Program-made: the position numbers and the translations under genes
Assembly (NCBI RefSeq): GCF_013366925.1
Contig: NZ_JAALDK010000001.1
Span: 4,953,165-5,017,164, forward strand
From: Paraburkholderia youngii
GTDB lineage: Bacteria; Pseudomonadota; Gammaproteobacteria; Burkholderiales; Burkholderiaceae
DNA: 64,000 nucleotides
Direction: 5' to 3'
Notes under the pieces: model-generated
The model's input: only the letters and a program-made list of their open reading frames with translations
Told to the model about the DNA's origin: nothing
Databases searched by the model: none
Shown here: in pieces, positions 25,354 through 34,256 of the stretch
Numbering within the stretch: position 1 is the first letter of the stretch
Layout of the letters: each line of letters opens with the position of its first letter

Positions 25354-28053
25354 GTGGTCAAGCGAGGAAACAATCATTTCAGGTATTTCGTAGGCATCCA
25401 GTCGCTCGCACACATCGCCACGCGCGAAGACCGGGTATGCGTGCTCAACATACTGGGCGGCGAGTCGTCGGAGGTGACGCCGGTGAGCCATGCGTTTTCG
25501 GGCGCGAACGTCGTGTTCGGCACGGCGCCTGGCAAAGGCGGACAGGTGCTCGCGACTCCCGCGGGCGATATCCCCGTCTACAACAACGTGCGCGAAGGCC
25601 TCGAAGCCGGGCACCGGTTCAATTGCGGCGTCGTGTACCTGCCGCCTTCGGCCGCGCGCGACGGCGTAGCCGAATTGATCCGCGTGAATCCCGATCTGCG
25701 CAAGATCTTCATCATCACGGAGAAGATCTCGGTGCACGACGCACGGGAAATTCGAGCGATGGGCCAGCAGGCCGGCATCGACATCTTTGGTGCAAACGGA
25801 CTGGGCGTCGCGGATTCGTGGCAGCGCGTGCGCATCGGCGGCGCGCTCGGCGGCGATGATCCCGGCGCGACCTTGCGGCAGGGCTCGATCGCGATCTTTT
25901 CCAACTCGGGCGGATTCAGCACCACCATCGCGCAATATCTGCGCATGAGCGGCTGGGGCACGTCGACCGTGGTCTCCAGCGGCAAGGACGTCTACATCCA
26001 CTATGCCGCGCCGGAATTCGCCTTCGCCCTCGCCAACGACGCGCGCAGCAAGGCCGCCGTGCTGTACTGCGAGCCGGGCGGCTACTACGAGGCCGACGCC
26101 GCATTCACGAAACCGGTCGTCGCGTGCGTGGTGGGACGCTGGAAGAGCCGTCTCACGCGTGCGGTGGGCCACGCGGGCGCAATGGCGGGCGGCGCCGACG
26201 ATGCGCGCGCGAAAGAGCGCTGGTTCATGGAGAAGTTTGGCGTCGAGCGGCTCTTCACGCCGGACGATCCGTGCTGCTCGGCAAAGGGCGCGGTGGTGAC
26301 GAACATCGCGCACATTCCGGCGGCACTCACGGCGGTGATGCGCGAGAACGCGACGATGCCCGACTTCGAGCCCGAAGGCAGCCTTGCGCTCAAACCGTGG
26401 TTTGGCTCGGATCAGGGTCTCGCACTGCCCGATGAACTCGCCCTGCCTGTGGTGGAAGCCATCGCGCCGTACAACGAGCAGGTGGCGCGGGTGAACAGCC
26501 ATATAGGCGCGGTCCCGCCGCGCCAGCCGATGAAGGATGCCTCGGGCGCCTCTCAGATGGACGCGAGATCGCAGGTGAGCAGCCTGCACGGCGTGTCGAT
26601 GCTCGAAGCGGCGACCCACTCGCTCGAAGCGAATGTCTGTCTCGCGCTACTGCACGAATTGGGCGGAGCGAACGACGCGAAGCTCATCGACGTGGCGGTT
26701 GGCGCGGCGGTGAACCTGCACGGCACGCCGGAACTGGCGGCCGCGCAGGCTTCGCGCGAGGCGGGCAACGCGCCCAACGCCGTGCTCGCGGCCGCGGCGG
26801 CGATCGTCGGGCCGATTCGTCAGCGCGCCGCGCGCGAGGCGGCAGCACTCATGATCGACCGCTTCGCGGCAGCCAGGCTCACGGACGCATTCGATGAGAC
26901 TTTCGATACCGGTGCCGTCGATACCACCGGCAGCGCGGCGCTCTTCTCCGATGAACCCGACCCGAAAGCGCAAGCGATGCTCGCGGCGCTCGCCGCGCGC
27001 GGCGTGAGTTCCGCAATCATCCGGTGGCTGGCGTGCGGCCCGGGACATCCGCGTTCGGAAGCCGTGCTCGCGGCCATCACGACGACGCTCGCCTGGGGTC
27101 CGCTCATGCGCAAGCGCATCTCGCGCCTGACGGCGGAAAGTCTGCCGTGGTGGACGAAACTCTTCGGCACGATGATCGGCGCTTCGGCGGATGCTTCGCG
27201 CCACAGCTCCGAGGGCTTTTGCGGCTTCGCCACCGAAGAACTGCTTGGCGAGCGCACCCTGACCGAAATCGCTTTCGCGGCGCTCCTCAACCTGAAACCC
27301 ACCGCCGACGATTTGTTCGCCTTCAGGACGCTCGCCGGCTTGTTGCTGACAAACGGACCAGGCGCGATTTCGGCACAGGGCGCAAAGGGCGCGGTATCCG
27401 CAGATGGCCCCGAGAGCCCCGAGCGCGTGCAGTTGAACAAGGCGCTCGCGGGGTTCCTCACACACACCGGCTATACGCATGGCGGCAACGGCTATGAAGG
27501 CATTGCGTTCCTCAACGAGGCGTTCCGCGACAGCGGCCTCGATGATCCTTCCGATGCGCACCATGCCGTCGACCTGGAAGCGCTCGCGCGCCGCTCTGTC
27601 GATCGTTACGCGCAGTACAAGGCACGCCAGAAGCATGCGGGCAGTCTCGACATCGCGAAACTTCCGGGTGTGAATCATCCGGTCTTCAAAGACAAGCCGG
27701 TGAATCACGACCCGCGCGAGGTCTTCATAGCGAACCTCTATGAAGCTCGCGGAGAGTACAACGTGTTCCATGCGTATTACCGCGCGCTCGTTCAGGCGCT
27801 TTTCGATGCCGGCGTGTCGCGTAACGTCTATTGCGTCAATGTCGACGCAGTGATCGCCGCGCTGCTGCTCAAGATGCTGTGGAAGCCGCTCAGGCGCGGA
27901 GCGTTCAGCGAGGCGGATCTCGAAACGGCCGCGTTCACGATCTTTCTCTATCCGCGTATGCTCGGCTGCGCTGCTGAAATTGACGATCACCTGAACCGCG
28001 GACGCAATATGGATACGCGCACGGCCGCTTCCCAATGCCACTTCGTTGCGTGA
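25354..28053 (+). CDS. ATP-citrate lyase-like alpha subunit with citrate-synthase-type lyase domain
   Basis: Start GTG 25354 with AAGGAG 6 bp upstream; 899 residues. The N-terminal CoA-binding and ligase part (about 1-430) has GHAGAMAGG, the phosphohistidine loop of succinyl-CoA-synthetase alpha. The C-terminal citrate-synthase-like part (about 440-899) has GPGHPRSEAV, HTGYTHGGNGYEG, KLPGVNHPVFKDK and DPREVFI segments and would cleave citryl-CoA to acetyl-CoA and oxaloacetate. It is longer than the usual bacterial AclA (about 600 residues). Together with the beta subunit it can make acetyl-CoA from citrate; without a full reductive cycle in the window, catabolism of an imported tricarboxylate is more likely. 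Confidence 0.85.
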   Translation: MVKRGNNHFRYFVGIQSLAHIATREDRVCVLNILGGESSEVTPVSHAFSGANVVFGTAPGKGGQVLATPAGDIPVYNNVREGLEAGHRFNCGVVYLPPSAARDGVAELIRVNPDLRKIFIITEKISVHDAREIRAMGQQAGIDIFGANGLGVADSWQRVRIGGALGGDDPGATLRQGSIAIFSNSGGFSTTIAQYLRMSGWGTSTVVSSGKDVYIHYAAPEFAFALANDARSKAAVLYCEPGGYYEADAAFTKPVVACVVGRWKSRLTRAVGHAGAMAGGADDARAKERWFMEKFGVERLFTPDDPCCSAKGAVVTNIAHIPAALTAVMRENATMPDFEPEGSLALKPWFGSDQGLALPDELALPVVEAIAPYNEQVARVNSHIGAVPPRQPMKDASGASQMDARSQVSSLHGVSMLEAATHSLEANVCLALLHELGGANDAKLIDVAVGAAVNLHGTPELAAAQASREAGNAPNAVLAAAAAIVGPIRQRAAREAAALMIDRFAAARLTDAFDETFDTGAVDTTGSAALFSDEPDPKAQAMLAALAARGVSSAIIRWLACGPGHPRSEAVLAAITTTLAWGPLMRKRISRLTAESLPWWTKLFGTMIGASADASRHSSEGFCGFATEELLGERTLTEIAFAALLNLKPTADDLFAFRTLAGLLLTNGPGAISAQGAKGAVSADGPESPERVQLNKALAGFLTHTGYTHGGNGYEGIAFLNEAFRDSGLDDPSDAHHAVDLEALARRSVDRYAQYKARQKHAGSLDIAKLPGVNHPVFKDKPVNHDPREVFIANLYEARGEYNVFHAYYRALVQALFDAGVSRNVYCVNVDAVIAALLLKMLWKPLRRGAFSEADLETAAFTIFLYPRMLGCAAEIDDHLNRGRNMDTRTAASQCHFVA

Positions 28054-28249
28054 CAAAAAAGACCTTTGACGGCCGCCGCCGTGCTCGCGTTGCGCGGCGC
28101 GGTGGCGACGGCAGAGCCCCGATTGATAACGGCAGAACATCAATCGTTCCGAAAGTTGCACTTATCGTTTTGCCGCCTCCAGGCCAATATTTCCAAAACC
28201 ACAATCGGCCGGACCACCGCGTCCTTTCAAGATCTCAGGAGACACCTCG

Positions 28250-29545
28250 ATGCACCCCTCGTCTAACCTTTCCACCGGACGTTCGAAGGCCGCCACGGTT
28301 TTCCGTGTAACGGCCGGGAATTTCCTGGAGCAGTTCGACTTCTTCCTGTTCGGCTTCTACGCCACGCAGATCGCCAACGTTTTCTTTCCCGCCCACAGCG
28401 AGTTCGCCTCGTTGATGATGACGTTCGCCGTCTTCGGCGCCGGCTTCCTGATGCGCCCGCTGGGCGCGATCGTGCTCGGCGCCTACATCGACGACGTCGG
28501 CCGCCGCAAGGGCCTCATCGTCACGCTTTCCATCATGGCGAGCGGCACGATCCTGATCGCGTTCGTACCGGGCTACGCGACGATCGGACTTCTGGCGCCC
28601 GCGCTCGTGCTGCTCGGACGGCTGCTGCAGGGCTTCTCGGCGGGCGCGGAGCTGGGCGGCGTGTCGGTGTATCTTGCCGAGATGGCCACGCCCGGCCGCA
28701 AAGGGTTTTTCACGAGCTGGCAGTCCGCGAGCCAACAGGTGGCGATCGTCGTCGCCGCGGGCCTCGGCTTCGGGCTCAATCAGTGGCTGAACGCATCGGC
28801 CATAGCAGCGTGGGGTTGGCGCGTGCCGTTCTTCGTGGGCTGCATGATCGTGCCGTTCATCTTCATGCTGCGTCGCAATCTGGAGGAAACGCAGGAGTTC
28901 AAGGCGCGCCAGCATCGTCCGACCATGAAGGAAGTATTCGGCACGCTGGTCCAGAACTGGGCCGTCGTCGTCGCAGGCATGATGCTGGTGGCGATGACTT
29001 CCACGAGCTTTTACCTCATCACGGTCTACGCGCCGACCTTCGGCAAGACGGTCCTGCACCTGAGCACCGCCGACAGCCTGCTCGTGACGCTGTGTGTCGG
29101 CGTATCGAACTTCGTGTGGCTGCCGATCGGCGGGGCGCTCTCCGACAAGCTCGGCCGCCGGCCGCTCCTCGTCGCCATGACGGTGCTCGCCATCGCGACC
29201 GCCTACCCGGCACTGTCGCTGCTCGCTCACGCGCCGAGCTTCGTCAACATGCTGCTCGTCCTCCTTTGGCTCTCGTTCATGTACGGCATCTATAACGGCG
29301 CGATGGTCGTCGCGCTCACGGAAGTGATGCCGGTGCAGGTGCGCGTTGCCGGGTTCTCGCTCGCCTACAGCCTCGCGACGGCCGTGTTCGGAGGCTTCAC
29401 GCCCGCGATCTCGACGGCGCTCATTCATATGACTGGCGACAAGGCCGCGCCCGGATACTGGATGAGCCTCGCCGCAGCGTGCGCGCTTTTGGCGACGTTC
29501 GCGCTCTATCGCCGCCGCGCAGTAACGCTGACACCGGCGCACTGA
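28250..29545 (+). CDS. MFS citrate/tricarboxylate-proton symporter
   Basis: A 431-residue 12-helix MFS transporter of the metabolite:H+ symporter family. The signature [20 protein letters not shown] loop between helices 2 and 3 and the [15 protein letters not shown] segment match citrate (CitA/TcuC) proton symporters. The ATG at 28250 has AGGAG about 10 bp upstream. It follows the ACL-like genes on the same strand (196-bp gap), so it probably brings in the acid they cleave. The true substrate (citrate, tricarballylate or another tricarboxylate) cannot be decided from the sequence. Confidence 0.88.
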   Translation: MHPSSNLSTGRSKAATVFRVTAGNFLEQFDFFLFGFYATQIANVFFPAHSEFASLMMTFAVFGAGFLMRPLGAIVLGAYIDDVGRRKGLIVTLSIMASGTILIAFVPGYATIGLLAPALVLLGRLLQGFSAGAELGGVSVYLAEMATPGRKGFFTSWQSASQQVAIVVAAGLGFGLNQWLNASAIAAWGWRVPFFVGCMIVPFIFMLRRNLEETQEFKARQHRPTMKEVFGTLVQNWAVVVAGMMLVAMTSTSFYLITVYAPTFGKTVLHLSTADSLLVTLCVGVSNFVWLPIGGALSDKLGRRPLLVAMTVLAIATAYPALSLLAHAPSFVNMLLVLLWLSFMYGIYNGAMVVALTEVMPVQVRVAGFSLAYSLATAVFGGFTPAISTALIHMTGDKAAPGYWMSLAAACALLATFALYRRRAVTLTPAH

Positions 29546-29588
29546 TGCGCTTGCCCCGCATCCATCGCAACCGCACACGACCATCACC

Positions 29589-30371
29589 ATGAAAAATCTG
29601 CTTCTGAAACTTTGCGCCGCGGCGCTCGTCGCAAGCTCGGCCGCTGCGGCGAACGTGCAGGCCGCCGACCTGCACGTGATGAGCTCCGGCGGCTTCACCG
29701 CCGCGTACAAGGTGCTCGGCCCGAAGTTCGCGTCCCAGACTGGCAACACGCTCGACACCTCGCTCGGGCCCTCGATGGGCAAATCGCCCGAAGCGATCCC
29801 CAACAGGCTCGAGCGCGGCGAGCCCGCGGACGCCGTCATCATGGTCGGCTACGCACTCGACGAGCTGATCAAGCAAGGCAAGGTCATCCCCGGATCGCGG
29901 GTAGAGCTGGCCGATTCGCGCATCGGCATGGTCGTGCGCGAAGGGGCGGTGAAGCCCGACATCGGCTCCCCCGAGGGCCTCAGGCAGACCCTGTTGCAGG
30001 CGAAGTCGATCGCCTACTCGGACAGCGCGAGCGGCGTCTATATCGAGCGAGAGCTGTTCAAGAAGCTGGGCATCGAGGATCAGGTCAGGTCGAAGGCGAA
30101 GATGATCCCGCGGATTCCGGTGGCGTCGGTGGTGGCAAACGGGGACTACGAAATCGGCTTCCAGCAGGTGAGCGAATTGCTGCCCGTCCAGGGTGCCACG
30201 TTCGTCGGCAAGATTCCCGAGTCTCTGCAGTCCGTCACGCGTTTCGCCGCCGGCATTCCCGTCGGTGCGCGGCATCCGAAGGAAGCGAAAGCGCTTCTCG
30301 ACTATCTTGCTTCACCCGATGTACAAGCGGAAGTGAAATCGACCGGGCTCGATTCCGTCCTGGCGCATTGA
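29589..30371 (+). CDS. Orphan ModA-like periplasmic binding protein
   Basis: A 260-residue protein with signal peptide (about 1-25, NVQAADL). The fold is that of the molybdate/sulfate-type substrate-binding proteins: LHVMSSGGFTAAYKVLGPKF, a VIMVGYALDELI segment, and the last-third PVGARHPKEAKALLDYL. No permease or ATPase gene accompanies it, so it is not a full ABC importer here. Its position directly after the symporter (43 bp) suggests it binds a carboxylate or related solute and acts as a sensor or scavenger. Convergent with the DctA gene, with a hairpin between them. Confidence 0.85.
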   Translation: MKNLLLKLCAAALVASSAAAANVQAADLHVMSSGGFTAAYKVLGPKFASQTGNTLDTSLGPSMGKSPEAIPNRLERGEPADAVIMVGYALDELIKQGKVIPGSRVELADSRIGMVVREGAVKPDIGSPEGLRQTLLQAKSIAYSDSASGVYIERELFKKLGIEDQVRSKAKMIPRIPVASVVANGDYEIGFQQVSELLPVQGATFVGKIPESLQSVTRFAAGIPVGARHPKEAKALLDYLASPDVQAEVKSTGLDSVLAH

Positions 30372-30398
30372 GGCAGAACCACGGGAAGGCTTGCCTCA
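30369..30398. terminator. Hairpin between convergent genes
   Basis: TGAGGCA (30369-30375, containing the ModA-like stop) pairs with TGCCTCA (30392-30398) in a 7-bp stem with a 16-base loop. It lies between converging genes and may act as a bidirectional terminator, though T-runs are not obvious. Confidence 0.4.
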
Positions 30399-30411
30399 GC
30401 CAGCATTCCCG

Positions 30412-31719
30412 TCACCGCAAGGCGTCTGTCGCGGGATCATTCGCGACGTCCGGGCGGGCTGGCTTGGGCGCCCTGAGCATCTGTGCGAGACGCGCTCGAT
30501 CGCACGTGCCTTCCCACATCGAAACGAAGATCACTGCGCACGCGTTGCTGATGACGCTCGTCAGCGCCCGCGCCTCGGACATGAAGCGGTCGATGCCCAC
30601 CAGCAGCGCCGCCCCGGCAACCGGCAAGTCCGGAATCACCGTGAGCGTAGCGACGAGCGCGACCAGCCCGCTGCCGGACACGCCGGCCGCGCCCTTGGAA
30701 GTGAGCAGCATGACGGCGAGCATCGTCGCGGTCTGAGACGCGGATAGCGGCACATCGCACGCCTGAGCGATGAACATCGAGGCGAGCGTCAGATAGATCG
30801 CGGTGCCGTCCAGATTGAACGAATAGCCCGCGGGCAGCACGAGCCCGACGACGCCCTTGTCGCAACCGAGCGCCTCCAGCTTCCCGATCAAACGCGGCAG
30901 CACCGGCTCCGTCGACGATGTCGCGAGAACGATGAGCAATTCCTCGCGCATGTAGCGCAGGAGTCGCCAAAGCGCGAAACCGTGCAGCCGCGCGAGCGGC
31001 GCGAGCACCAGCGCAACGAACATCACGCATGCGACGTAGAACGACACCATCAGCATGCCGAGCGAGCCGACCGAGCGGATGCCGAAGCGGCCCACCGTGA
31101 ACGCCATCGCGCTGAACGCTCCGAGCGGAGCGAGCCGCATGATCATCGCGAGGACGCGAAACAGGATCTGGGCGACGCCGTCGATGAGCGCGAGCACGGG
31201 CCGGCCGGCCTGCGGATATGAATTCAGAGAGAAGCCGAACAGCAGCGAGAGCAGCAGCACCGGCAGCACCTCGCCCTTCTCGAAGGCCCCGAGCATCGTC
31301 TCCGGGATCACGCTCAACCCGAACGCCACGAGTCCGCCCGCCTGCGCGTGCTTCGTATATTGCGCGAGGATGCTCGAATCGAGATGATGTACGTCGATGT
31401 GCATGCCCGCGCCAGGTCGCAGCACGAACGCGATGCCGAGTCCGAACACGAGCGCGACGGCCGTCAGGCAATAAAAAAGCGCCAGCGCCCGGATGATCGT
31501 GCGTCCGATGGCCTTCCCGCTGGCGAGCGACGTAATGCCCGAGACGATCGTGCAGAAGACGATCGGCGCGACCATCATCCGCACGAGCCCGAGAAACGCG
31601 TCGCTGAGCGGCTTGAGCAGCGCGCCCGTTGCCGGCCAGAAATGGCCGAGGATCATGCCGATCACCATGGCCAGCAGGACTTGCACATAGAGCGGACGAA
31701 GCGGTCTTGCCAACGTCAC
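30412..31719 (-). CDS. dctA: DctA-type dicarboxylate/proton or sodium symporter
   Basis: A 435-residue glutamate/C4-dicarboxylate family carrier with multiple helices and the signature LIVLATSSTEPVLPRLIGKLE loop, GYSFNLDGTAIYLTLASMFIAQA and NACAVIFV regions typical of this family. The start is GTG 31719, sharing GTGA with the stop of the LysR gene (4-bp overlap), so the two are translationally coupled. It probably takes up succinate, malate or fumarate or another carboxylate related to the nearby ACL-like pathway. The name dctA is by family; the real specificity is not known. Confidence 0.9.
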   Translation of the reverse strand: MTLARPLRPLYVQVLLAMVIGMILGHFWPATGALLKPLSDAFLGLVRMMVAPIVFCTIVSGITSLASGKAIGRTIIRALALFYCLTAVALVFGLGIAFVLRPGAGMHIDVHHLDSSILAQYTKHAQAGGLVAFGLSVIPETMLGAFEKGEVLPVLLLSLLFGFSLNSYPQAGRPVLALIDGVAQILFRVLAMIMRLAPLGAFSAMAFTVGRFGIRSVGSLGMLMVSFYVACVMFVALVLAPLARLHGFALWRLLRYMREELLIVLATSSTEPVLPRLIGKLEALGCDKGVVGLVLPAGYSFNLDGTAIYLTLASMFIAQACDVPLSASQTATMLAVMLLTSKGAAGVSGSGLVALVATLTVIPDLPVAGAALLVGIDRFMSEARALTSVISNACAVIFVSMWEGTCDRARLAQMLRAPKPARPDVANDPATDALR

Positions 31720-32699
31720 GATGCGGTCTTCCTTCCTGTCTTGACTGTCGCCGTTACGTTATTGCCCACGGCATCACCGCTTGCGGCTCCGGCGCGCTTC
31801 ATCTCGATGATCGTCCGATGAAACTCCTGGGCGGCCGGTGTGAGCGGCCGTCCGCGCCGTCTTACGATTCCCACGCGTCGTCTCACCACCGGTTCGACGA
31901 GCGGCACGCTCGTGAGGATCGGGTGGTCATGTCCGGGCATGGCCATCGACGGCACGGCGGCGACGCCGAGCCCCGCTTCGATCAACCCGAGCATGGTCGT
32001 CACGTGTCGCGTCTCGCAGACGCTCGGCGCTCGTGGCGCGACGCTCGAGAGCGCCTGGTCGAGCAACAGACGGTTGCCGGAAGTCTTGTCGACCGAGACG
32101 TAATCGTGCTCGTAAAGCTCGGTCCAGGTCACGCGCTTCTTGCGTGCGAGGGGATGATCGCGGCGGCAAGCAGCAACGAACCGCTCTTGCAGCAGGACTT
32201 TGAACTCGATCTCGGACTCTTGACTGCCCATGAAGCTCACGCCGAAATCAGCCTCGCCGCTGATGACGGCGCCAAGCACCTCGTTGGCGCTCGCATCCAG
32301 AACCTTGACCCGGATGCGTGGAAAGCGGTGATGGTAGCTCGCGATGACGCTCGGCAGAAAGTAGTACGCCACCGATGGCACGCACGCGATAGTCACATGA
32401 CCCAGGCGGCTCGATGAAACATCGCGAATGCCGAGCAGTGCGATGTCGAGGTCATCCAGCAGTTGTTCCGCGCTCGGGGCGAACACGCGGCCGACAGTTG
32501 TGAGTGTGACGCTACGCGTGGTTCGCTCGAAGAGACGCACGCCGAGCGCTTCCTCGAGCTTGTCGATCCGACGACTCAAGGCCGGTTGGGAAATGCTCAC
32601 CGCCTCGGCGGCCTTGCGGAAGCTGCCCAGCTCCACCACCGCGCGAAACGCCTGCAAGTCGTTCAAGTCGAAGTTGACGCCCACGACCGGTCTCCGCAT
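31716..32699 (-). CDS. LysR-family transcriptional regulator
   Basis: A 327-residue protein. The N-terminal winged helix (about 8-70; FDLNDLQAFRAVVELGSFRKAAEAVSISQPALSRRI) is typical LysR, followed by a PBP2-like effector domain (about 95-300). It is translationally coupled to the DctA gene downstream, so it probably controls that gene and may control the ACL-like operon on the other side. Ligand unknown; a carboxylate is the natural guess. The GFA gene starts 42 bp beyond it on the same strand but is not evidently related. Confidence 0.93.
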   Translation of the reverse strand: MRRPVVGVNFDLNDLQAFRAVVELGSFRKAAEAVSISQPALSRRIDKLEEALGVRLFERTTRSVTLTTVGRVFAPSAEQLLDDLDIALLGIRDVSSSRLGHVTIACVPSVAYYFLPSVIASYHHRFPRIRVKVLDASANEVLGAVISGEADFGVSFMGSQESEIEFKVLLQERFVAACRRDHPLARKKRVTWTELYEHDYVSVDKTSGNRLLLDQALSSVAPRAPSVCETRHVTTMLGLIEAGLGVAAVPSMAMPGHDHPILTSVPLVEPVVRRRVGIVRRRGRPLTPAAQEFHRTIIEMKRAGAASGDAVGNNVTATVKTGRKTAS

Positions 32700-32741
32700 C
32701 TTGGAATCCGGCTATTTTGCATTATTCAGGAGACGCAGCGA

Positions 32742-33149
32742 TCAAAGATGCCGCGTTTGCTCGGGCGGATTGCCCCAGTCGTTGTGCAACCCATCCCGAT
32801 AGATCACGGGCGCACTCAACGCCGCATCGAGATCGAGTTCATCGATGCACATGATGTTGACGTTGATATACGGATACCCCGTGCCGTTCGGCATATCGAT
32901 CCGATCGAATACATGGACCCCGCAGCGCCGGCAGAACGGATGATGCGCGACCGCATTTTTCCCCTGATATTCGCTGAGCGCGGCTTCGTCCGAAAGCAGA
33001 CGAAAGTCCTCCCGGCGAACCTGCACGTGCCAGAATCGCAGCCTGCTGCAATAACTGCAATTGCATTTCGACGTGCCCTTGTCGAAATCGATGCGAGCCT
33101 CGAACTTCACGAATTGGCAATGGCAGCTTCCGAGGTACGTGCGCAGCAT
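32742..33149 (-). CDS. GFA-family glutathione-dependent formaldehyde-activating-like protein
   Basis: A 135-residue protein from ATG 33149 with a GGAGAA site; the frame extends to 33179 without support. The family cysteines are present: GSCHCQFVKF near 7-16, CNCSYCSRL near 28-36 and FCRRCGVHVF near 70. They bind two zinc ions. The name comes from a formaldehyde-glutathione activation activity in one member, but most GFA proteins have unknown function. It follows the cysteine-rich small protein gene on the same strand. Confidence 0.85.
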   Translation of the reverse strand: MLRTYLGSCHCQFVKFEARIDFDKGTSKCNCSYCSRLRFWHVQVRREDFRLLSDEAALSEYQGKNAVAHHPFCRRCGVHVFDRIDMPNGTGYPYINVNIMCIDELDLDAALSAPVIYRDGLHNDWGNPPEQTRHL

Positions 33150-33179
33150 GGGGTTCTCCGAGGTTGAGGGCCGCTGCAA

Positions 33180-33464
33180 TTATGGACGGCACGACTTCGC
33201 GCTGCCAACGCACGAGCCGTCGCAACCCTCGCAGTAGTGGCGGTCACGCACCGCGCGATCCACGCGCCAGACGTTCGCCTCGGCCGGCCGCGCCGTTCCC
33301 ACCGAGCGGCCGTTTTCCCGCGCATGAAAGCTCGGCTCGCCCGCCTTGCCGCGGCGAATCGCTTCATCGATGCCCGGCTCGCCGAACGCCGCTTTCAGTT
33401 CGGCCACGAACGCCGCGATCTCGGGCATCGGATGCCCGGCCGGCTTGCGCACTCGCATGTCCAT
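33180..33464 (-). CDS. Conserved small cysteine-containing hypothetical protein
   Basis: A 94-residue protein with a basic N-terminus, a helical region AAFVAELKAAFGEPGIDEAIRRGKAG and a C-terminal CEGCDGSCVGSAKSC cluster of four cysteines. The pattern (FVAELKxAFGExxIDEAIRRGKAGEPxF) is one I recognise as a conserved Burkholderiales hypothetical. The stop is 31 bp before the GFA start on the same strand, so they are probably co-transcribed. Its start is 57 bp from the LexA box of imuA, so the divergent promoter may also be SOS-affected. Confidence 0.75.
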   Translation of the reverse strand: MDMRVRKPAGHPMPEIAAFVAELKAAFGEPGIDEAIRRGKAGEPSFHARENGRSVGTARPAEANVWRVDRAVRDRHYCEGCDGSCVGSAKSCRP

Positions 33465-33520
33465 TCATCCGCTCCCGAAAAAAGTGCCTATTCGCCATAT
33501 CTTGAAAACGATGTAGGATA

Positions 33521-33536
33521 CTGTATATCCATACAG
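33521..33536 (+). promoter_or_regulatory. LexA box (SOS operator) of the imuAB-dnaE2 operon
   Basis: CTGTATATCCATACAG matches the E. coli-type LexA consensus CTG-TN8A-CAG exactly at both half-sites, ending 12 bp before the imuA start codon. It is the expected place for repression of a mutasome operon. Confidence 0.9.
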
Positions 33537-33548
33537 GTATTTTCGCAA

Positions 33549-34256
33549 ATGACAACCGCCCTGCCAGCACCGGAAGCCATACACCCGTCCTTGTGGCGGG
33601 CGTCCCAGCTTGGCGCTGGCCGCGGCCGCAGCGTCGATACCGGCTATCCGGCCCTGTCGGCGGAATTGCCCGGCGGCGGCTGGCCGCTCGGCGCGCTGGT
33701 CGATCTGCTGGTGCAGCAGGCCGGCGTCGGCGAACTGCGGCTGTTGCAGCCGGCGCTCAGCGCCGTCGGCGAGCGTCCGGTCGCCTTCGTGCAGCCGCCG
33801 CACACGCCGGACGGCCTCGGGCTCAACTACATCGGCCTGTCGCTGCAGCAGGTGCTGCGCATCAACGCGCCGAAAACCGCCGACGCGCTGTGGTCCGCCG
33901 AGCAGATCCTGCGCGCCGGCAGTTGCGGCGCGCTGATCTTCTGGGCGCAATACGCGCAGGCGTCGTCGCTGCGCCGCCTGCATCTGGCCGCGCAGTCGTC
34001 GGAGACGCTTTTCATCATGGTGCGGCCGCTCGCCACCGCGCAGGACGCGTCGCCCGCGCTGCTGCGGCTCGCGCTCAGGCCATCGGCCGAAGGTCTGACC
34101 ATCGACATCGTGAAACGACGAGGGCCCGCTCGCGCAGAGCCCCTGTCGATTCCCCTTCAACCCACACCCGTTCTGCTTTCCCGACATGCGCGTCTTTCTC
34201 GCCGTTCATCTGCCAAAGTTGCCGCTCGAGGTCTTCAGACCGAAGTGGTCGCCTGA
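33549..34256 (+). CDS. imuA: Translesion synthesis protein ImuA (RecA-like)
   Basis: A 235-residue protein from ATG 33549, directly after the LexA box; the frame is open further left but that part lies upstream of the operator. Residues about 15-200 match ImuA: LWRASQLG, GYPALSAELPGGGWPLGALVDLLV and GLGLNYIGLSLQQVL. ImuA is RecA/SulA-like and helps recruit ImuB and DnaE2 to damaged templates. Its C-terminal 24 codons overlap the start of imuB by 71 bp, in a different frame. It heads an SOS operon. Confidence 0.93.
   Translation: MTTALPAPEAIHPSLWRASQLGAGRGRSVDTGYPALSAELPGGGWPLGALVDLLVQQAGVGELRLLQPALSAVGERPVAFVQPPHTPDGLGLNYIGLSLQQVLRINAPKTADALWSAEQILRAGSCGALIFWAQYAQASSLRRLHLAAQSSETLFIMVRPLATAQDASPALLRLALRPSAEGLTIDIVKRRGPARAEPLSIPLQPTPVLLSRHARLSRRSSAKVAARGLQTEVVA

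Noticed and set aside
25219..28161. Long reverse frames over the ACL-like genes
   Set aside because: GC-rich antisense frames; the forward genes have ribosome binding sites and family motifs.
30437..31471. A 344-residue reverse frame within dctA
   Set aside because: Another frame of the same strand as DctA; Arg-rich and without domains.
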